Below, piece after piece: positions 7,050 to 14,894 of a stretch of DNA of 38,879 nucleotides. The notes under the pieces are model-generated. The model did not search any database and was not told the DNA's origin. It worked only from the letters and a program-made list of their open reading frames with translations. Source of the stretch: a virus; IMG/VR virus record IMGVR_UViG_3300022752_000173, positions 1-38,879 of that record; one strand, 5' to 3'. The number at the start of each line of letters is the position of its first letter. Positions within the stretch are counted from its first letter, which is position 1. A program made the translations under genes and the position numbers.

Positions 7050-9134
7050 TTAACTAAGGAAAGCTTTGACCATTCCCCCTTGATTCATTGATGGAACAAG
7101 TGCATTTTCAGTTACCTTTTTAGTTATGGGTTCAATAAGGGTTGCAACCTTTTCCATCACGGCTGTTTGTTTTTGAGTTTCTTTAACTATTGGATCAGCT
7201 GCCTTGAAAGCACCACCACCTCCACCAATTCTTTGTAGGCTGGAAACTCCCTCGGATGCCTTGCCACCACTCATAGACTTTACCTTTGCTCCTAAAACTT
7301 CTGCCCCAGCAATCTCGCTAACTGCTTTTTCTGTAGGCTTTCCAGCTACCGCTAATGCATTTAATTGCCCAACAAGACCAGAGGTTGCCTTTTTAGCTTT
7401 TTCTCCTTGAGCTGGAAATTCTTCTAGAGAATTTTTAAGAATATTAAATGAATCTGTTGCACCATTGACTGCGGTGCGAACTCCATCTGCTATGTTTTCA
7501 AATCCAGCCGTTATTGTTTCGTCAGCAAATGCGGAAATACCAGCCTTTCTTTCTGCAAAGTTAGCCTCCATGCCAGAACCTTTAAAGCCACCAACACCCA
7601 TTAGACTTGCAACCGCTGGAAGCTTTGTGGCAAGTAGCTCTAGGGACGACTCAAACGCTGTTTGTATCCCAGCTTGCAAATAAGCTATTGGAGTCGCAAA
7701 TGCCTTTACGAGAGTACCAGCTATAATAGATAATGATCCAACAATTGCACTTCCTATTCCAGAAAGTACAGCAGTAGATACATCTGCTTCTAGTAGCCTT
7801 TTAAGCAGATTGGAAGCAAATGTAAATGACCTTTGAAGCAAATCCTCTAATACAATTCCAGCAGTTTCAAACGATGCCTTCAAAAGATCAAATATCATTC
7901 CACTCTTAAATGCCCCAGTAAGAACCTCAACCCCAAACCTAATTTGTTCTCCTAGCTTTGCTCCAAATCCAGAAAGCATATCGCCCCCCTCAAAAAGCTT
8001 AAAAAGCTCAAGGATTGAAGGAGCTACTGCTCCAGCCATCTCAACAAAAAAACCTCGGAAAAATGACCCAGAGTCACGGAGTTTTGCTGAAATTTTTGAA
8101 AAGTTATCTGCATTTTTTGCCAAAGATTGACCAAGCTGACTTTGCTTTGTTCCTAGCTCTGCGAATCCAGCCTCTTTGAATACTCCCTTTAGGGAAGCTC
8201 CAGCCCTGCCAAATATTGAGAACGAAGCAGCTGTTTGTTCTGCTGATGTGGAAAGGTTCGATATTGCCTTGCCGATAATCATAAACTGCTGTTCTGGAGT
8301 CATCTTCATCAGATCGTCCACATTGAGTTTAAGACGAGCCAGCATATCGTTTGTAGGCTCTCCGTCTGCGTTTACGCCAGTTAAAGCTCTCTGCATATTT
8401 TGAAGCGCAACAGCACCAGACATTGAGCTAACCCCAGAGTTCTTTAATAGTTTTTGAAGGTCAACAAGAAATGGAATACTTGCACCTGTTCTTCCTGCGA
8501 GATTTTTCATCTCATCGCCCATCTCGATTGCACTCATTATTCCAATCTTAAAGAATCTATCTAAAGCACCAAATGCAATACCAAGGCCACCAACCGCCAC
8601 TCCAACTGGTTTTAATATGCTTAAAAAGCCACGAAAAGCACTAGAAACAGCACCGCCAACGGCTGTGGTTGCACTTTTAGCCATATTTGCAAGGCCACTT
8701 GCTACCGAGGAAATCCCAGATAAGGCACTCTTTGTTGCTCCAGATATAGCTTGTAGTGCCTTTACGGCTCCAAAAATTGAAATTCCAGCAACAACAGCAG
8801 ATGCTCCAATAATCTTAAAGGTTGGTGGAATCTTTGAAAGTATTGTTCCAACTTGAGATGCAAATGTTTTTAGATTTTGAAATCCATCAGATACCCTTTT
8901 TATAGCCGTTGGAAGTGCATTAAAAATTGACTGTAAATCTTTTGCTCCTTTTGTGATTATGCTGATCCTCTCAGATACCCCAGTAACCAAATCAAAAACT
9001 TTCCATGTAGTCCTTGCCACACTCCCAACGGCATTTAATGAGCTTCCGAAAGACGCAAGCTTGCCTTTTGCGCTATCAATAGCCGAATTAAATTTAGATA
9101 CATCAACCGATATTGCTCCTTGTGCTGTTTTCAT
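7050..9134 (-). CDS. Tail tape measure protein
   Basis: This 694-residue protein sets tail length in siphoviruses and is ejected through the tail during infection. It shows the typical composition: Ala/Gly/Ser/Lys-rich, alpha-helical, with several hydrophobic stretches (around residues 105-130, 165-200 and 455-490) that could insert into the host membrane, and a conserved-looking central part (RTGASIPFLVDLQKLL). By the usual rule of about 1.5 angstrom per residue it predicts a tail near 100 nm. It lies after the tail chaperone region with one small gene between. The start overlaps the upstream stop by ATGA. Confidence 0.88.
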   Translation of the reverse strand: MKTAQGAISVDVSKFNSAIDSAKGKLASFGSSLNAVGSVARTTWKVFDLVTGVSERISIITKGAKDLQSIFNALPTAIKRVSDGFQNLKTFASQVGTILSKIPPTFKIIGASAVVAGISIFGAVKALQAISGATKSALSGISSVASGLANMAKSATTAVGGAVSSAFRGFLSILKPVGVAVGGLGIAFGALDRFFKIGIMSAIEMGDEMKNLAGRTGASIPFLVDLQKLLKNSGVSSMSGAVALQNMQRALTGVNADGEPTNDMLARLKLNVDDLMKMTPEQQFMIIGKAISNLSTSAEQTAASFSIFGRAGASLKGVFKEAGFAELGTKQSQLGQSLAKNADNFSKISAKLRDSGSFFRGFFVEMAGAVAPSILELFKLFEGGDMLSGFGAKLGEQIRFGVEVLTGAFKSGMIFDLLKASFETAGIVLEDLLQRSFTFASNLLKRLLEADVSTAVLSGIGSAIVGSLSIIAGTLVKAFATPIAYLQAGIQTAFESSLELLATKLPAVASLMGVGGFKGSGMEANFAERKAGISAFADETITAGFENIADGVRTAVNGATDSFNILKNSLEEFPAQGEKAKKATSGLVGQLNALAVAGKPTEKAVSEIAGAEVLGAKVKSMSGGKASEGVSSLQRIGGGGGAFKAADPIVKETQKQTAVMEKVATLIEPITKKVTENALVPSMNQGGMVKAFLS

Positions 9135-9502
9135 TTGAAGTTAGAGAATGCCACCTCCAAGGCTTTATCAAGCTCTTCTTGCTTCCTTTCTCCTAAGTAT
9201 CTAGCCATAATGCTATTGGCTTGCTTTCTTTTATTTTCTACAAAATTACGACCAGCCCATACCGTGTTTGGGGTTTTCCATTGATTTGTGATAAACCACT
9301 TTTGCTTATTAAAGCTGAACCATTCACGGCCATTTCGCCCCTTGCTTAAAACTGCATCTTTTGACATAGCCTTTCTCCAAGCCTCTTTGCCCTTCTTATT
9401 GAGCCGTTCTGACGAGCCAGACAGACTTTTAGCCACATCGTTCTTGAGTGCATCAAGTCCGTATAGTAGCTCCCTGTCGTTCCATGTAATTGATATACTC
9501 AT
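9131..9502 (-). CDS. Small protein between tail chaperone and tape measure
   Basis: This basic 123-residue protein (FSFNKQKWFITNQWKTPNTV, WAGRNFVENKRKQANS) overlaps by ATGA with both the -1 frame of the tail chaperone upstream and the tape measure gene downstream. The N-terminal part (LLYGLDALKNDVAKSLSGS) and basic core are reminiscent of HK97 gp10 / minor tail protein type proteins, but the resemblance is weak. A gene inserted between chaperone and tape measure is uncommon, because these two are usually adjacent. A structural or tape-measure-binding role is likely. Confidence 0.6.
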   Translation of the reverse strand: MSISITWNDRELLYGLDALKNDVAKSLSGSSERLNKKGKEAWRKAMSKDAVLSKGRNGREWFSFNKQKWFITNQWKTPNTVWAGRNFVENKRKQANSIMARYLGERKQEELDKALEVAFSNFK

Positions 9503-10112
9503 ATCCCTAACTGTCTTTCTATGTCAGCTTTCCTTTTTGATATTTCAGTTCCCCACTCGGTTGTGATTCCATTCATCCTCCAAATACAATGCTGATACTG
9601 GAATCCCCTAGATAGTGGTAGTTCATTGAGTATGAATTCCTCCGTCCAGCCTGTTTGTGAGGCCAGAGTGATCACATAAGAGGCGATCCACTCTGGCTCG
9701 GCTAGTTTGGGCTTTCTCCTCCGCTAGACTTTCCATCGTCTTTAGGAGAAGCGATTGCAAGACCAGAGGAGCTAATGATTTCCTCGATCATCTTGCCAGC
9801 CTCCTCCAAGTCAGTGACCCTCAACTTGTCTGCCCACTCCAGAACCGAACCCCAGAACTTCTCTTTGCTATACGAATTCACCCGCACTTGAGCGATGGGA
9901 GCAGAGTGAATATAGATAAAGGAAAGAATATCAAACTCTGGATTCTCGCTTTCGCCTCCAGTAATTAGCTTGTTGCCGACCTTCTTGCAGATAAGGAGCG
10001 ACCCAGCCGTGAATGGGCGTAGCTTCACATCTCGAATGCTCGCCTCTTTAGGCACAAAGGCATCAGATCGTTTCTGGCTCAACACTTCTTCGTCATTCAT
10101 TAGGTCATTCAT
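9499..10112 (-). CDS. Tail assembly chaperone, long form made by -1 frameshift (gpGT-like)
   Basis: The long form joins the 136-residue short protein to 68 further residues read in the -1 frame, about 204 residues in all. The extension starts just before the short-frame stop and contains WIASYVITLASQTGWTEE and ELPLSRGFQY, which match the pattern of lambda gpT-like domains (an aromatic helix, TGW, then a PL..QY block). A slippery heptamer CCCAAAC lies directly before the TAG. In lambda-like phages the long form binds the tape measure and recruits tail tube subunits; the position before the tape measure gene fits. The extension has no start codon of its own with a ribosome binding site. Confidence 0.75.
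9702..10112 (-). CDS. Tail assembly chaperone, short form (gpG-like)
   Basis: This 136-residue protein is the unshifted product. It contains a conserved-looking block VKLRPFTAGSLLICKKVGNKL (its first 20 residues are VKLRPFTAGSLLICKKVGNK) at 30-50, followed by a helical domain with FDILSFIYIHSAPIAQV and a C-terminal helix EEAGKMIEEIISS. This layout fits the tail chaperones that precede tape measure genes. The last codons (ESPN) encode the slippery site. The start overlaps the preceding gene's stop by ATGA; a second ATG four codons on is an alternative. Confidence 0.7.
   Translation of the reverse strand: MNDLMNDEEVLSQKRSDAFVPKEASIRDVKLRPFTAGSLLICKKVGNKLITGGESENPEFDILSFIYIHSAPIAQVRVNSYSKEKFWGSVLEWADKLRVTDLEEAGKMIEEIISSSGLAIASPKDDGKSSGGESPN
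9705..9711 (-). other. -1 ribosomal frameshift slippery site CCCAAAC
   Basis: On the coding strand the bases read C CCA AAC TAG in frame 0, a canonical X-XXY-YYZ heptamer ending directly at the stop codon. A -1 slip places the ribosome in a frame that stays open for 68 codons up to the start of the next gene. Programmed -1 shifting at this place in tail chaperone genes is conserved among long-tailed phages. Confidence 0.8.
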
Positions 10113-10486
10113 AGTTTTGTCATTATCCTTCTCTTTTGTTCAGCAGTTGCGTTTTTGGGGTAAAGAAGCGTTTTTCCTCCGTACTTTACACGCACCATCG
10201 GAATGCTCTGTTTAATAACATCTAAAAGCCGATCTCGGTTATGGGCGTATGCCCAAAGGTATGCCAAGGGTTCTTCGAGATTCATTTTTTCTAAGCCACC
10301 CTTCCACTTGTGAGCATCTCTAGTTACCTCATTGTTTACATCATCAAAGATAAAATTGACTTCTGTTTTTCCGTTTTCTTCGATACAGCAAGACTCATTA
10401 TCTTTCAGCTTGTGACCCATCGTGAGCAAGGCACAGGCCAGCTTAATATTGTTTGTGATGTAAAGGAAGTCGCCAGTTTTAATCAT
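10109..10486 (-). CDS. Hypothetical protein upstream of tail chaperone, DUF5659-like
   Basis: This 125-residue protein starts MIKTGDFLYITNNIKLACAL and contains VNFIFDDVNNEVTRDAHKW, a pattern seen in small phage proteins of the DUF5659 type in which a short strand-helix unit (xxxNxxLAxALLxxG) is followed by an F-F-D strand. Function in that group is unknown. It lies between tail tube-like genes and the chaperone, and overlaps the chaperone start by ATGA. The ribosome binding site is not recognisable; a repeated CAGATTCCTA element occupies the leader. Confidence 0.55.
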   Translation of the reverse strand: MIKTGDFLYITNNIKLACALLTMGHKLKDNESCCIEENGKTEVNFIFDDVNNEVTRDAHKWKGGLEKMNLEEPLAYLWAYAHNRDRLLDVIKQSIPMVRVKYGGKTLLYPKNATAEQKRRIMTKL

Positions 10487-10509
10487 AGGAATCTGAGGTT
10501 AGGAATCTG
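10486..10509. repeat. Direct repeat TAGGAATCTG x2 in the leader
   Basis: Two identical 10-mers (CAGATTCCTA on the coding strand) are 14 bases apart in the leader, the second ending on the A of the start codon. A third exact copy is in the leader of the zinc-ribbon gene at 21244-21253. Purpose unknown. Confidence 0.35.
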
Positions 10510-10529
10510 TGGGGGGGTTGTCTATATCT

Positions 10530-10886
10530 TTATGCTATTCCGTCTCGCTGAACGATCTTGTACTTAATTTTGGCAAAGTCTTCAGATGACTTGCTCAAAT
10601 TCACTTCTTCCACATAGTATCCACCAGTAAGACCGCCAAAACCAACAAGATTTGTGGGGCTAAATGATCCACCTTGAGTTGCAGAGTTAGTGGTCGTGAT
10701 GTAGCCCTCAAGATTGTATTCGTTCTTTTTCCCAGTAAAAGCCACGCAAGCAACGCCACCATTAATATTTTTAGCCTCCACCTTGTTCGAGGAAGAATTC
10801 ACGGAAAGGTTGGTTGCAACCATCGTGCTTACCGCACTTGAAATTCCAAAACTAGTGGCTGTTCCTTTGATTATGGCTGCTGACAT
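10530..10886 (-). CDS. Tail tube-like structural protein B
   Basis: This 118-residue, beta-rich, small-residue-rich protein (IKGTATSFGISSAV, VACVAFTGKKNEYNLEGYIT, NLVGFGGLTGGYYVEEVNLSKSSEDF) fits a tail tube or tube-related protein by size, composition and place before the chaperone and tape measure. It can be aligned over its C-terminal two thirds with the gene upstream (VE..NG...VA, G.SF..T, and a final strand pair), so the two may share the tube fold. No ribosome binding site is seen; the leader is CAACATAATTTATG. Which of the two forms the tube is not decidable from sequence. Confidence 0.55.
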   Translation of the reverse strand: MSAAIIKGTATSFGISSAVSTMVATNLSVNSSSNKVEAKNINGGVACVAFTGKKNEYNLEGYITTTNSATQGGSFSPTNLVGFGGLTGGYYVEEVNLSKSSEDFAKIKYKIVQRDGIA

Positions 10887-10889
10887 AAA

Positions 10890-11246
10890 TTATGTTGCAC
10901 TCCCTAGATTAGTGTAGCCAACGGCTGAAATCTGAACCTCAGAAAATCCATCGTTGGTAAGAGTCCTTGAGGCACTCTCGATAAAAAGAGTATCTACTCC
11001 AGTTAGGAATGTATTTAAAGTTTGAGTAAATGAAGCACCAATGCTTCCAGAAACAGAACCGCTAACAATCGTAATGGATGCCGAGCTATTAGGATTAGAA
11101 ATCGCTACCGCTTGGAATGTTCCGTTTCCACCCATAAGCTCAACTGGGTCACATTTAATCGTCTCTTCGTAAGAGCGAACCACAGCAGATGACTCATCTG
11201 TAGTTCCGAACTTGAGAGTGGTAAGACCGATAGTTGTGAGAGCCAT
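10890..11246 (-). CDS. Tail tube-like structural protein A
   Basis: This 118-residue protein (TTIGLTTLKFGTT, CDPVELMGGNG, then alternating strands of Ser/Thr/Val/Ile) has the same length as the next gene and a similar strand pattern. A PVELMGGNG-like segment followed by a strand-rich body occurs in many phage tail tube or virion proteins. It precedes the tail chaperone region. A TTGACA hexamer lies 16 bases upstream of its ATG and overlaps the stop of the preceding gene. Family assignment is tentative. Confidence 0.55.
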   Translation of the reverse strand: MALTTIGLTTLKFGTTDESSAVVRSYEETIKCDPVELMGGNGTFQAVAISNPNSSASITIVSGSVSGSIGASFTQTLNTFLTGVDTLFIESASRTLTNDGFSEVQISAVGYTNLGSAT

Positions 11247-11264
11247 TCTAGTTTACTATTTGTG

Positions 11265-11498
11265 TCAACCTTTGCGGATCAAAGTTTCTCTAATAAACTC
11301 CCAAGCAAGAGTCATAAGTCCACCAACAATAGCAATCATTCCTAAAGCCTTATGCTTCAACGCTTCTAAAGACGATACCCTATTGGATAGATCGGCAAAG
11401 TTAGAAAGAGAAGTCTCGACCATGTTATAAAGCTGAACTTGCCGTTCTTCCATTCTTGCAAGCCTCTCCCGAATCTCTGAATCGTGTTTAGTAGGCAT
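11265..11498 (-). CDS. Coiled-coil membrane protein, XhlA/holin-like topology
   Basis: This 77-residue protein has an N-terminal heptad-rich coiled coil (EIRERLARMEERQVQLYNMV then SNRVSSLEALK) and one C-terminal transmembrane segment (GMIAIVGGLMTLAWEFI) ending in basic residues. This topology is that of XhlA-type haemolysin/holin accessory proteins. It is far from the lysis cassette and lies among tail genes, so a role in membrane attachment during infection or assembly is also possible. I use the ATG; an upstream GTG would add 18 basic residues and overlap the preceding gene in another frame. Confidence 0.55.
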   Translation of the reverse strand: MPTKHDSEIRERLARMEERQVQLYNMVETSLSNFADLSNRVSSLEALKHKALGMIAIVGGLMTLAWEFIRETLIRKG

Positions 11499-11499
11499 T

Positions 11500-11670
11500 T
11501 TAGTCTTTACCACTTTTTTTGATGATCTTACGGATAGCTTTTCTGGCTTCACGAAGCTCTGTTACCAGACGAACCGCTGGCTCTCCTTTTTTGATGCATG
11601 GCTCAAGAAATCCTTCGTCCCAGAGATATTGAATTGCTTTAATAACTTCATTTTCACGATTGTATTTCAT
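11500..11670 (-). CDS. Small charged helical protein, 56 residues
   Basis: This short frame begins MKYNRENEVIKAIQYLWDEG and ends KAIRKIIKKSGKD. It fills an otherwise empty stretch, has an ATG, and its TAA is two bases before the next ATG (TAAAATG), as expected in a tight operon. The sequence is amphipathic and helical, basic at the end, without membrane segment or known motif. Support is context and composition only; no ribosome binding site is visible. Confidence 0.5.
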   Translation of the reverse strand: MKYNRENEVIKAIQYLWDEGFLEPCIKKGEPAVRLVTELREARKAIRKIIKKSGKD

Positions 11671-11697
11671 ATTTAAAGATAAGCCACATAAGCCACC

Positions 11698-11937
11698 TCA
11701 ACTGTCACCTATCTTTAACGCATGGTCTGCGATATATTGTTCTAATTCTTCTTCAGTATCTGCAATAACCATGGTCAAGGGGCTAGATGTGTACCCAGAG
11801 CATTGTATTGGTTGAATTGTAATTACCTTTGTATCAGCATCATAAATCATCCACCAGTCTAATTCCGTAGTATGAACTTCATCTGGAAATGGGATAATCT
11901 GTTCTGCATTTACATTTTGATTGGAATAAATTTTCAT
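11698..11937 (-). CDS. Small protein following the LRR tail protein, hypothetical
   Basis: This 79-residue acidic protein has two tryptophans in LDWWMIYD, a strand-rich centre and an acidic helix DTEEELEQYIADHAL at its end. Small acidic proteins directly after fiber genes sometimes act as fiber assembly factors or caps; that is only a contextual suggestion. The start follows the stop of the LRR gene by one base (TTAATATG), without a Shine-Dalgarno sequence. Confidence 0.5.
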   Translation of the reverse strand: MKIYSNQNVNAEQIIPFPDEVHTTELDWWMIYDADTKVITIQPIQCSGYTSSPLTMVIADTEEELEQYIADHALKIGDS

Positions 11938-11938
11938 A

Positions 11939-13267
11939 TTAATTTGTTGTTACTGTCCAGCCTCTAGAGATAAGAGTAGCCTTATCTGTTATCCCTTGGC
12001 CAGTAGGTGAAGCATTTCCTGTTCCACCCAAATTCAAAATTCTAGTACCAGTTGTCTTGTTTGCCAAAACAAAAGCTGCTAAGATTGCGTTTACTGCGTT
12101 AGCCGTTAAAAGATTATTTTCCGCCCTAAAATCACCCAGACTATTAGAGATATAGCCCGACACATTTTCTCCTGCAAAGCCTGTTAATTGATTTGAGTAG
12201 CAGTAAAACGACCGAACATAAGCCCCACTTAAATTTGGAATTAATCCTGTAAGTTGATTTGAGTAACAAACAAAATTTTCTAGAAAAAAACAATCCCTTA
12301 AATAGGGAATCGATCCTGTGAGTTGATTATTGTTGCAACGAAAATCTATCAAATCAGTTGTTTGGCTTAAATTCGGAATTGATCCTGTAAGTTGGTTTGA
12401 ATAACAATAAAAGAATTGTAAATTATTCAATCCACTTAAATTTGGAATTGTTCCTGTTAGTTGATTATTGTTGCAACGGAATATCCGTAAATTAGATAAT
12501 AAACTTAAACTTGGAATTGATCCTGTGAGTTGGTTTGAATAACAAGCAAAATCTATTAGACTATTCAATCCGCTTAAGCTTGGAAATGATCCTGTTAGTT
12601 GGTTTGAGTAGCAATAAAATATTCTTAGATTACCCAATCCACTTAAACTTGGAATCGACCCTGTAAGTTGGTTTTGGAGGCAAGAAAAATTTTGCAAATC
12701 GTTCAATCCGCTTAAACTTGGAATTGATCCTGTGAGTTGATTGGAGTGACAAACAAAATTTTGTAATCTAATCAATCCACTCAAACTTGGAATCGACCCT
12801 GTAAGTTGATTTGAGTAGCAATAAAAATTTTCCAAATTATTCAATGCACTTAAGCTGGGAATAGATCCAATTACTTTATTATCAAAAAATTGAATATTTT
12901 TGAAATTACTATTTTGAGCATAACCAGACAGTGCTGTAATGTCATTGGAATTGCATCTAAACTCTTGTAAATTAGGAAAAGCAGATAAATTAATAGTTCC
13001 ACCAAGTCTTGGAGAGCTTGTGCCACAGATAATTTTTGTAACAACGGCGTTGTCATTTTCAAGCTCAATACCATTCGTAGTCCCCAGAGTCTTATTTACA
13101 CTCACCCCGCTTGTGAGGGGCGTAGTTGTTCCGTCACCCCAGTTTACAGTCAATGCATCGGTGAAAGTCGCTACAAATCCTGTAACAATCTTACCAGAAG
13201 TAAATAAAAGGTTAGTCCAGAACCCAAGATCAAGCCCAAATATGTATGGATTAATTAGGAAGCTCAT
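11939..13267 (-). CDS. Leucine-rich-repeat tail protein with PKD-like N-terminus
   Basis: This 442-residue protein starts with a PKD-like strand pair (DALTVNWGDGTTTPLTSG, residues 37-54), continues with leucine-rich repeats and ends in a cap (AVNAILAAFVLAN, LNLGGTGNASPTGQG, SRGWTVTTN). Nine regular repeats of exactly 23 residues lie at 143-349, each containing C-[YNHL]-[SNQ]-NQLTGSIPxLSGL, and degenerate repeats flank them. Such proteins are usually ligand-binding surfaces. Placed among fiber genes, it most likely binds host surface structures. One cysteine recurs in most repeats at the CxxNQLTG position. No signal peptide is present, which fits a virion rather than a secreted protein. Confidence 0.75.
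   Translation of the reverse strand: MSFLINPYIFGLDLGFWTNLLFTSGKIVTGFVATFTDALTVNWGDGTTTPLTSGVSVNKTLGTTNGIELENDNAVVTKIICGTSSPRLGGTINLSAFPNLQEFRCNSNDITALSGYAQNSNFKNIQFFDNKVIGSIPSLSALNNLENFYCYSNQLTGSIPSLSGLIRLQNFVCHSNQLTGSIPSLSGLNDLQNFSCLQNQLTGSIPSLSGLGNLRIFYCYSNQLTGSFPSLSGLNSLIDFACYSNQLTGSIPSLSLLSNLRIFRCNNNQLTGTIPNLSGLNNLQFFYCYSNQLTGSIPNLSQTTDLIDFRCNNNQLTGSIPYLRDCFFLENFVCYSNQLTGLIPNLSGAYVRSFYCYSNQLTGFAGENVSGYISNSLGDFRAENNLLTANAVNAILAAFVLANKTTGTRILNLGGTGNASPTGQGITDKATLISRGWTVTTN
12221..12841. repeat. Nine tandem 69-bp repeats encoding LRR units
   Basis: The DNA repeats with a 69-base period inside the LRR gene; each unit encodes 23 residues. Variation between units is concentrated in the first third of each unit, and the core encoding NQLTGSIP is nearly constant. 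Such arrays can gain or lose units by recombination or slippage. Confidence 0.85.
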
Positions 13268-13638
13268 AGTGTTCCTATTAAGACGACTTTTAAGCCTTTG
13301 CCAGCAGTAGTATTGCCAATCTGATCAATGTCGATAGTAATTTCAGAGTCGTTAGCAATAGAGGAATCTGAAATGACGGCGGGAGAAGCTGAGGTTAGCG
13401 ATGTTTTTTGAGTCGCATCTATTGATAGTTTGGTCGAAAGCACACTAGTTCCGCTTTCGTTAATGTCCACAATGATTGCAGAGCCTGTTGGGGCGAGATT
13501 AACCGAGGCACGGACACCAGTAAGCGTAAAAGCATAGGGGGATCGAAAAGTAACTTTGTTTGTACCTACTGTAAGATTGCTTACTTCATCAGAGCAAGCA
13601 ACGACCAATTCAACAAGCCTTGCACGAAATAGTGGCAT
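13264..13638 (-). CDS. Fiber-associated beta protein
   Basis: This 124-residue protein contains SDEVSNLTVGTNKVTFRSPYAFTLTGVRASV (core VTFRSPYAFTLTGVRASV, residues 28-45) and VDINESGTSVLSTKL. This beta-sandwich pattern recurs in phage proteins near tail fibers of aquatic and environmental phages. It overlaps the LRR gene by 4 bases and follows the repeat-fiber gene by 9 bases, so the three are probably made together and could form one adhesion assembly. Confidence 0.6.
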   Translation of the reverse strand: MPLFRARLVELVVACSDEVSNLTVGTNKVTFRSPYAFTLTGVRASVNLAPTGSAIIVDINESGTSVLSTKLSIDATQKTSLTSASPAVISDSSIANDSEITIDIDQIGNTTAGKGLKVVLIGTL

Positions 13639-13647
13639 CGTTTGTTC

Positions 13648-14877
13648 CTAACTAACTTGTGCTACTCTTGCCGTACCAGCCGTTGCGAATACAGCAGAGT
13701 GCGTGATTGATGCTTGGTTTAGTGGTGCTTCGTAGTAGTCACCAGCAGATAGACGAACTTGGTAGGAAAGTGTAGTGCAAGTTGTTCCAACAGAAATATG
13801 AAGATTCCCAGCACCTTCGTTAAAAATTGTTAGTACTTCTCTTGTTGCATTAAATCCAGCAAGAACAGTAGATGGCGTTGTGCTTGTAAAGTTGCTAGTC
13901 GTAACCGATGTTCCTTGAATATTTGCTATAGTGACTGTGTTTCCAATCGTAACGCTTGCAATAGATACTGCCTGTGTTGCTGGAAAATTAAGAATTGAAG
14001 TCGATCCCGTAATTGTAGCAGTTCCCAAAATGCTTGTTGATCCAGTAATGACTGCCGTACCAAAAGTTACAGAAGCTTGCGTAAATGTGACTGTTTGAGT
14101 TGCGGGAATATTAAGAATAGAAACAGAGCCAGTAATAACAGAAGTTCCAAAGGTTACTGAGGCAGTTGTAAATGTTACTGAAGGTGTACCACTAATAGAA
14201 GCGGTTACAGAACCAATCTGAGCAGTTCCAGCCCCAATAATAACTCCGTGAGTTGCAATCTGCGTGAATGTTACCGAGGGAGTGCCGATGATGCTAGTCG
14301 AACCTGTAATTACTGCTGTGCCAAAGGTAACAGGAGCTTGAGAAAATGTAACTGATGCTTGGGTAAAAGTGACTGCTTGAGTTGCTGGAAAGTTTAAGAT
14401 CGAGGTAGAGCCTGTAACTACTGCCGTGCCGAAGGTTACAGAAGCAGTTCCACTAATTGATGCTGTAACTGCTCCTTTGATTGTTTGAACGCCCAAATCA
14501 TCTACATGAATTGGATAAAGCTTATTGTCTGCTAAATTGTATCCACCAATTTGAATAGCTTCTGGTGGTGCAGAGCCACCAATCACAACTTGAGCGTCTG
14601 ATAGATAGATTCCTCCACCAATCGTTACGGCAGAAGCTCGAAGCTGTGCGTCCGTAAGGCCACCAGTAATTGTTACTTGGCCTAGTGTGACTGTGATATT
14701 TTCTAGGGCATTTAATGTATTGGGCCCAAGTTCAACGCCCGAAACAGCCGTTGCTATATCTGTAATCCCTTGTGTACCGAAGGATATAACCGTATGGGCT
14801 GGGATATGAGCGTTACTTACAAGAATCGTTGAAAGCGTGGTTAAAGACTGATTCCCATCACGAATTGGTAGTGGCAT
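13648..14877 (-). CDS. Repeat-rich tail fiber protein
   Basis: This protein of 409 residues has an N-terminal part of about 135 residues, a central series of short beta repeats with the units ITGSTSILNFPATQAV, VTFTQASVTFGTAV and VTASISGT shuffled in varying order (about residues 135-320), and a C-terminal domain (LTIFNEGAGNLHIS, YQVRLSAGDYYEAPL). The composition, almost only Thr, Ser, Val, Ile, Ala and Gly, suggests a beta-helical or triple-stranded fiber shaft. I use the ATG preceded by AGGGGG; an upstream TTG overlaps the previous stop. The C-terminal domain resembles known phage virion end domains, and may be the tip. Confidence 0.65.
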   Translation of the reverse strand: MPLPIRDGNQSLTTLSTILVSNAHIPAHTVISFGTQGITDIATAVSGVELGPNTLNALENITVTLGQVTITGGLTDAQLRASAVTIGGGIYLSDAQVVIGGSAPPEAIQIGGYNLADNKLYPIHVDDLGVQTIKGAVTASISGTASVTFGTAVVTGSTSILNFPATQAVTFTQASVTFSQAPVTFGTAVITGSTSIIGTPSVTFTQIATHGVIIGAGTAQIGSVTASISGTPSVTFTTASVTFGTSVITGSVSILNIPATQTVTFTQASVTFGTAVITGSTSILGTATITGSTSILNFPATQAVSIASVTIGNTVTIANIQGTSVTTSNFTSTTPSTVLAGFNATREVLTIFNEGAGNLHISVGTTCTTLSYQVRLSAGDYYEAPLNQASITHSAVFATAGTARVAQVS

Positions 14878-14894
14878 ATAGCTATTCCCCCTTG

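Noticed and set aside
12221-12841. Regular repeats as a CRISPR-like array
   Set aside because: Repeats are 69 bases without spacers and lie in frame in an LRR gene.
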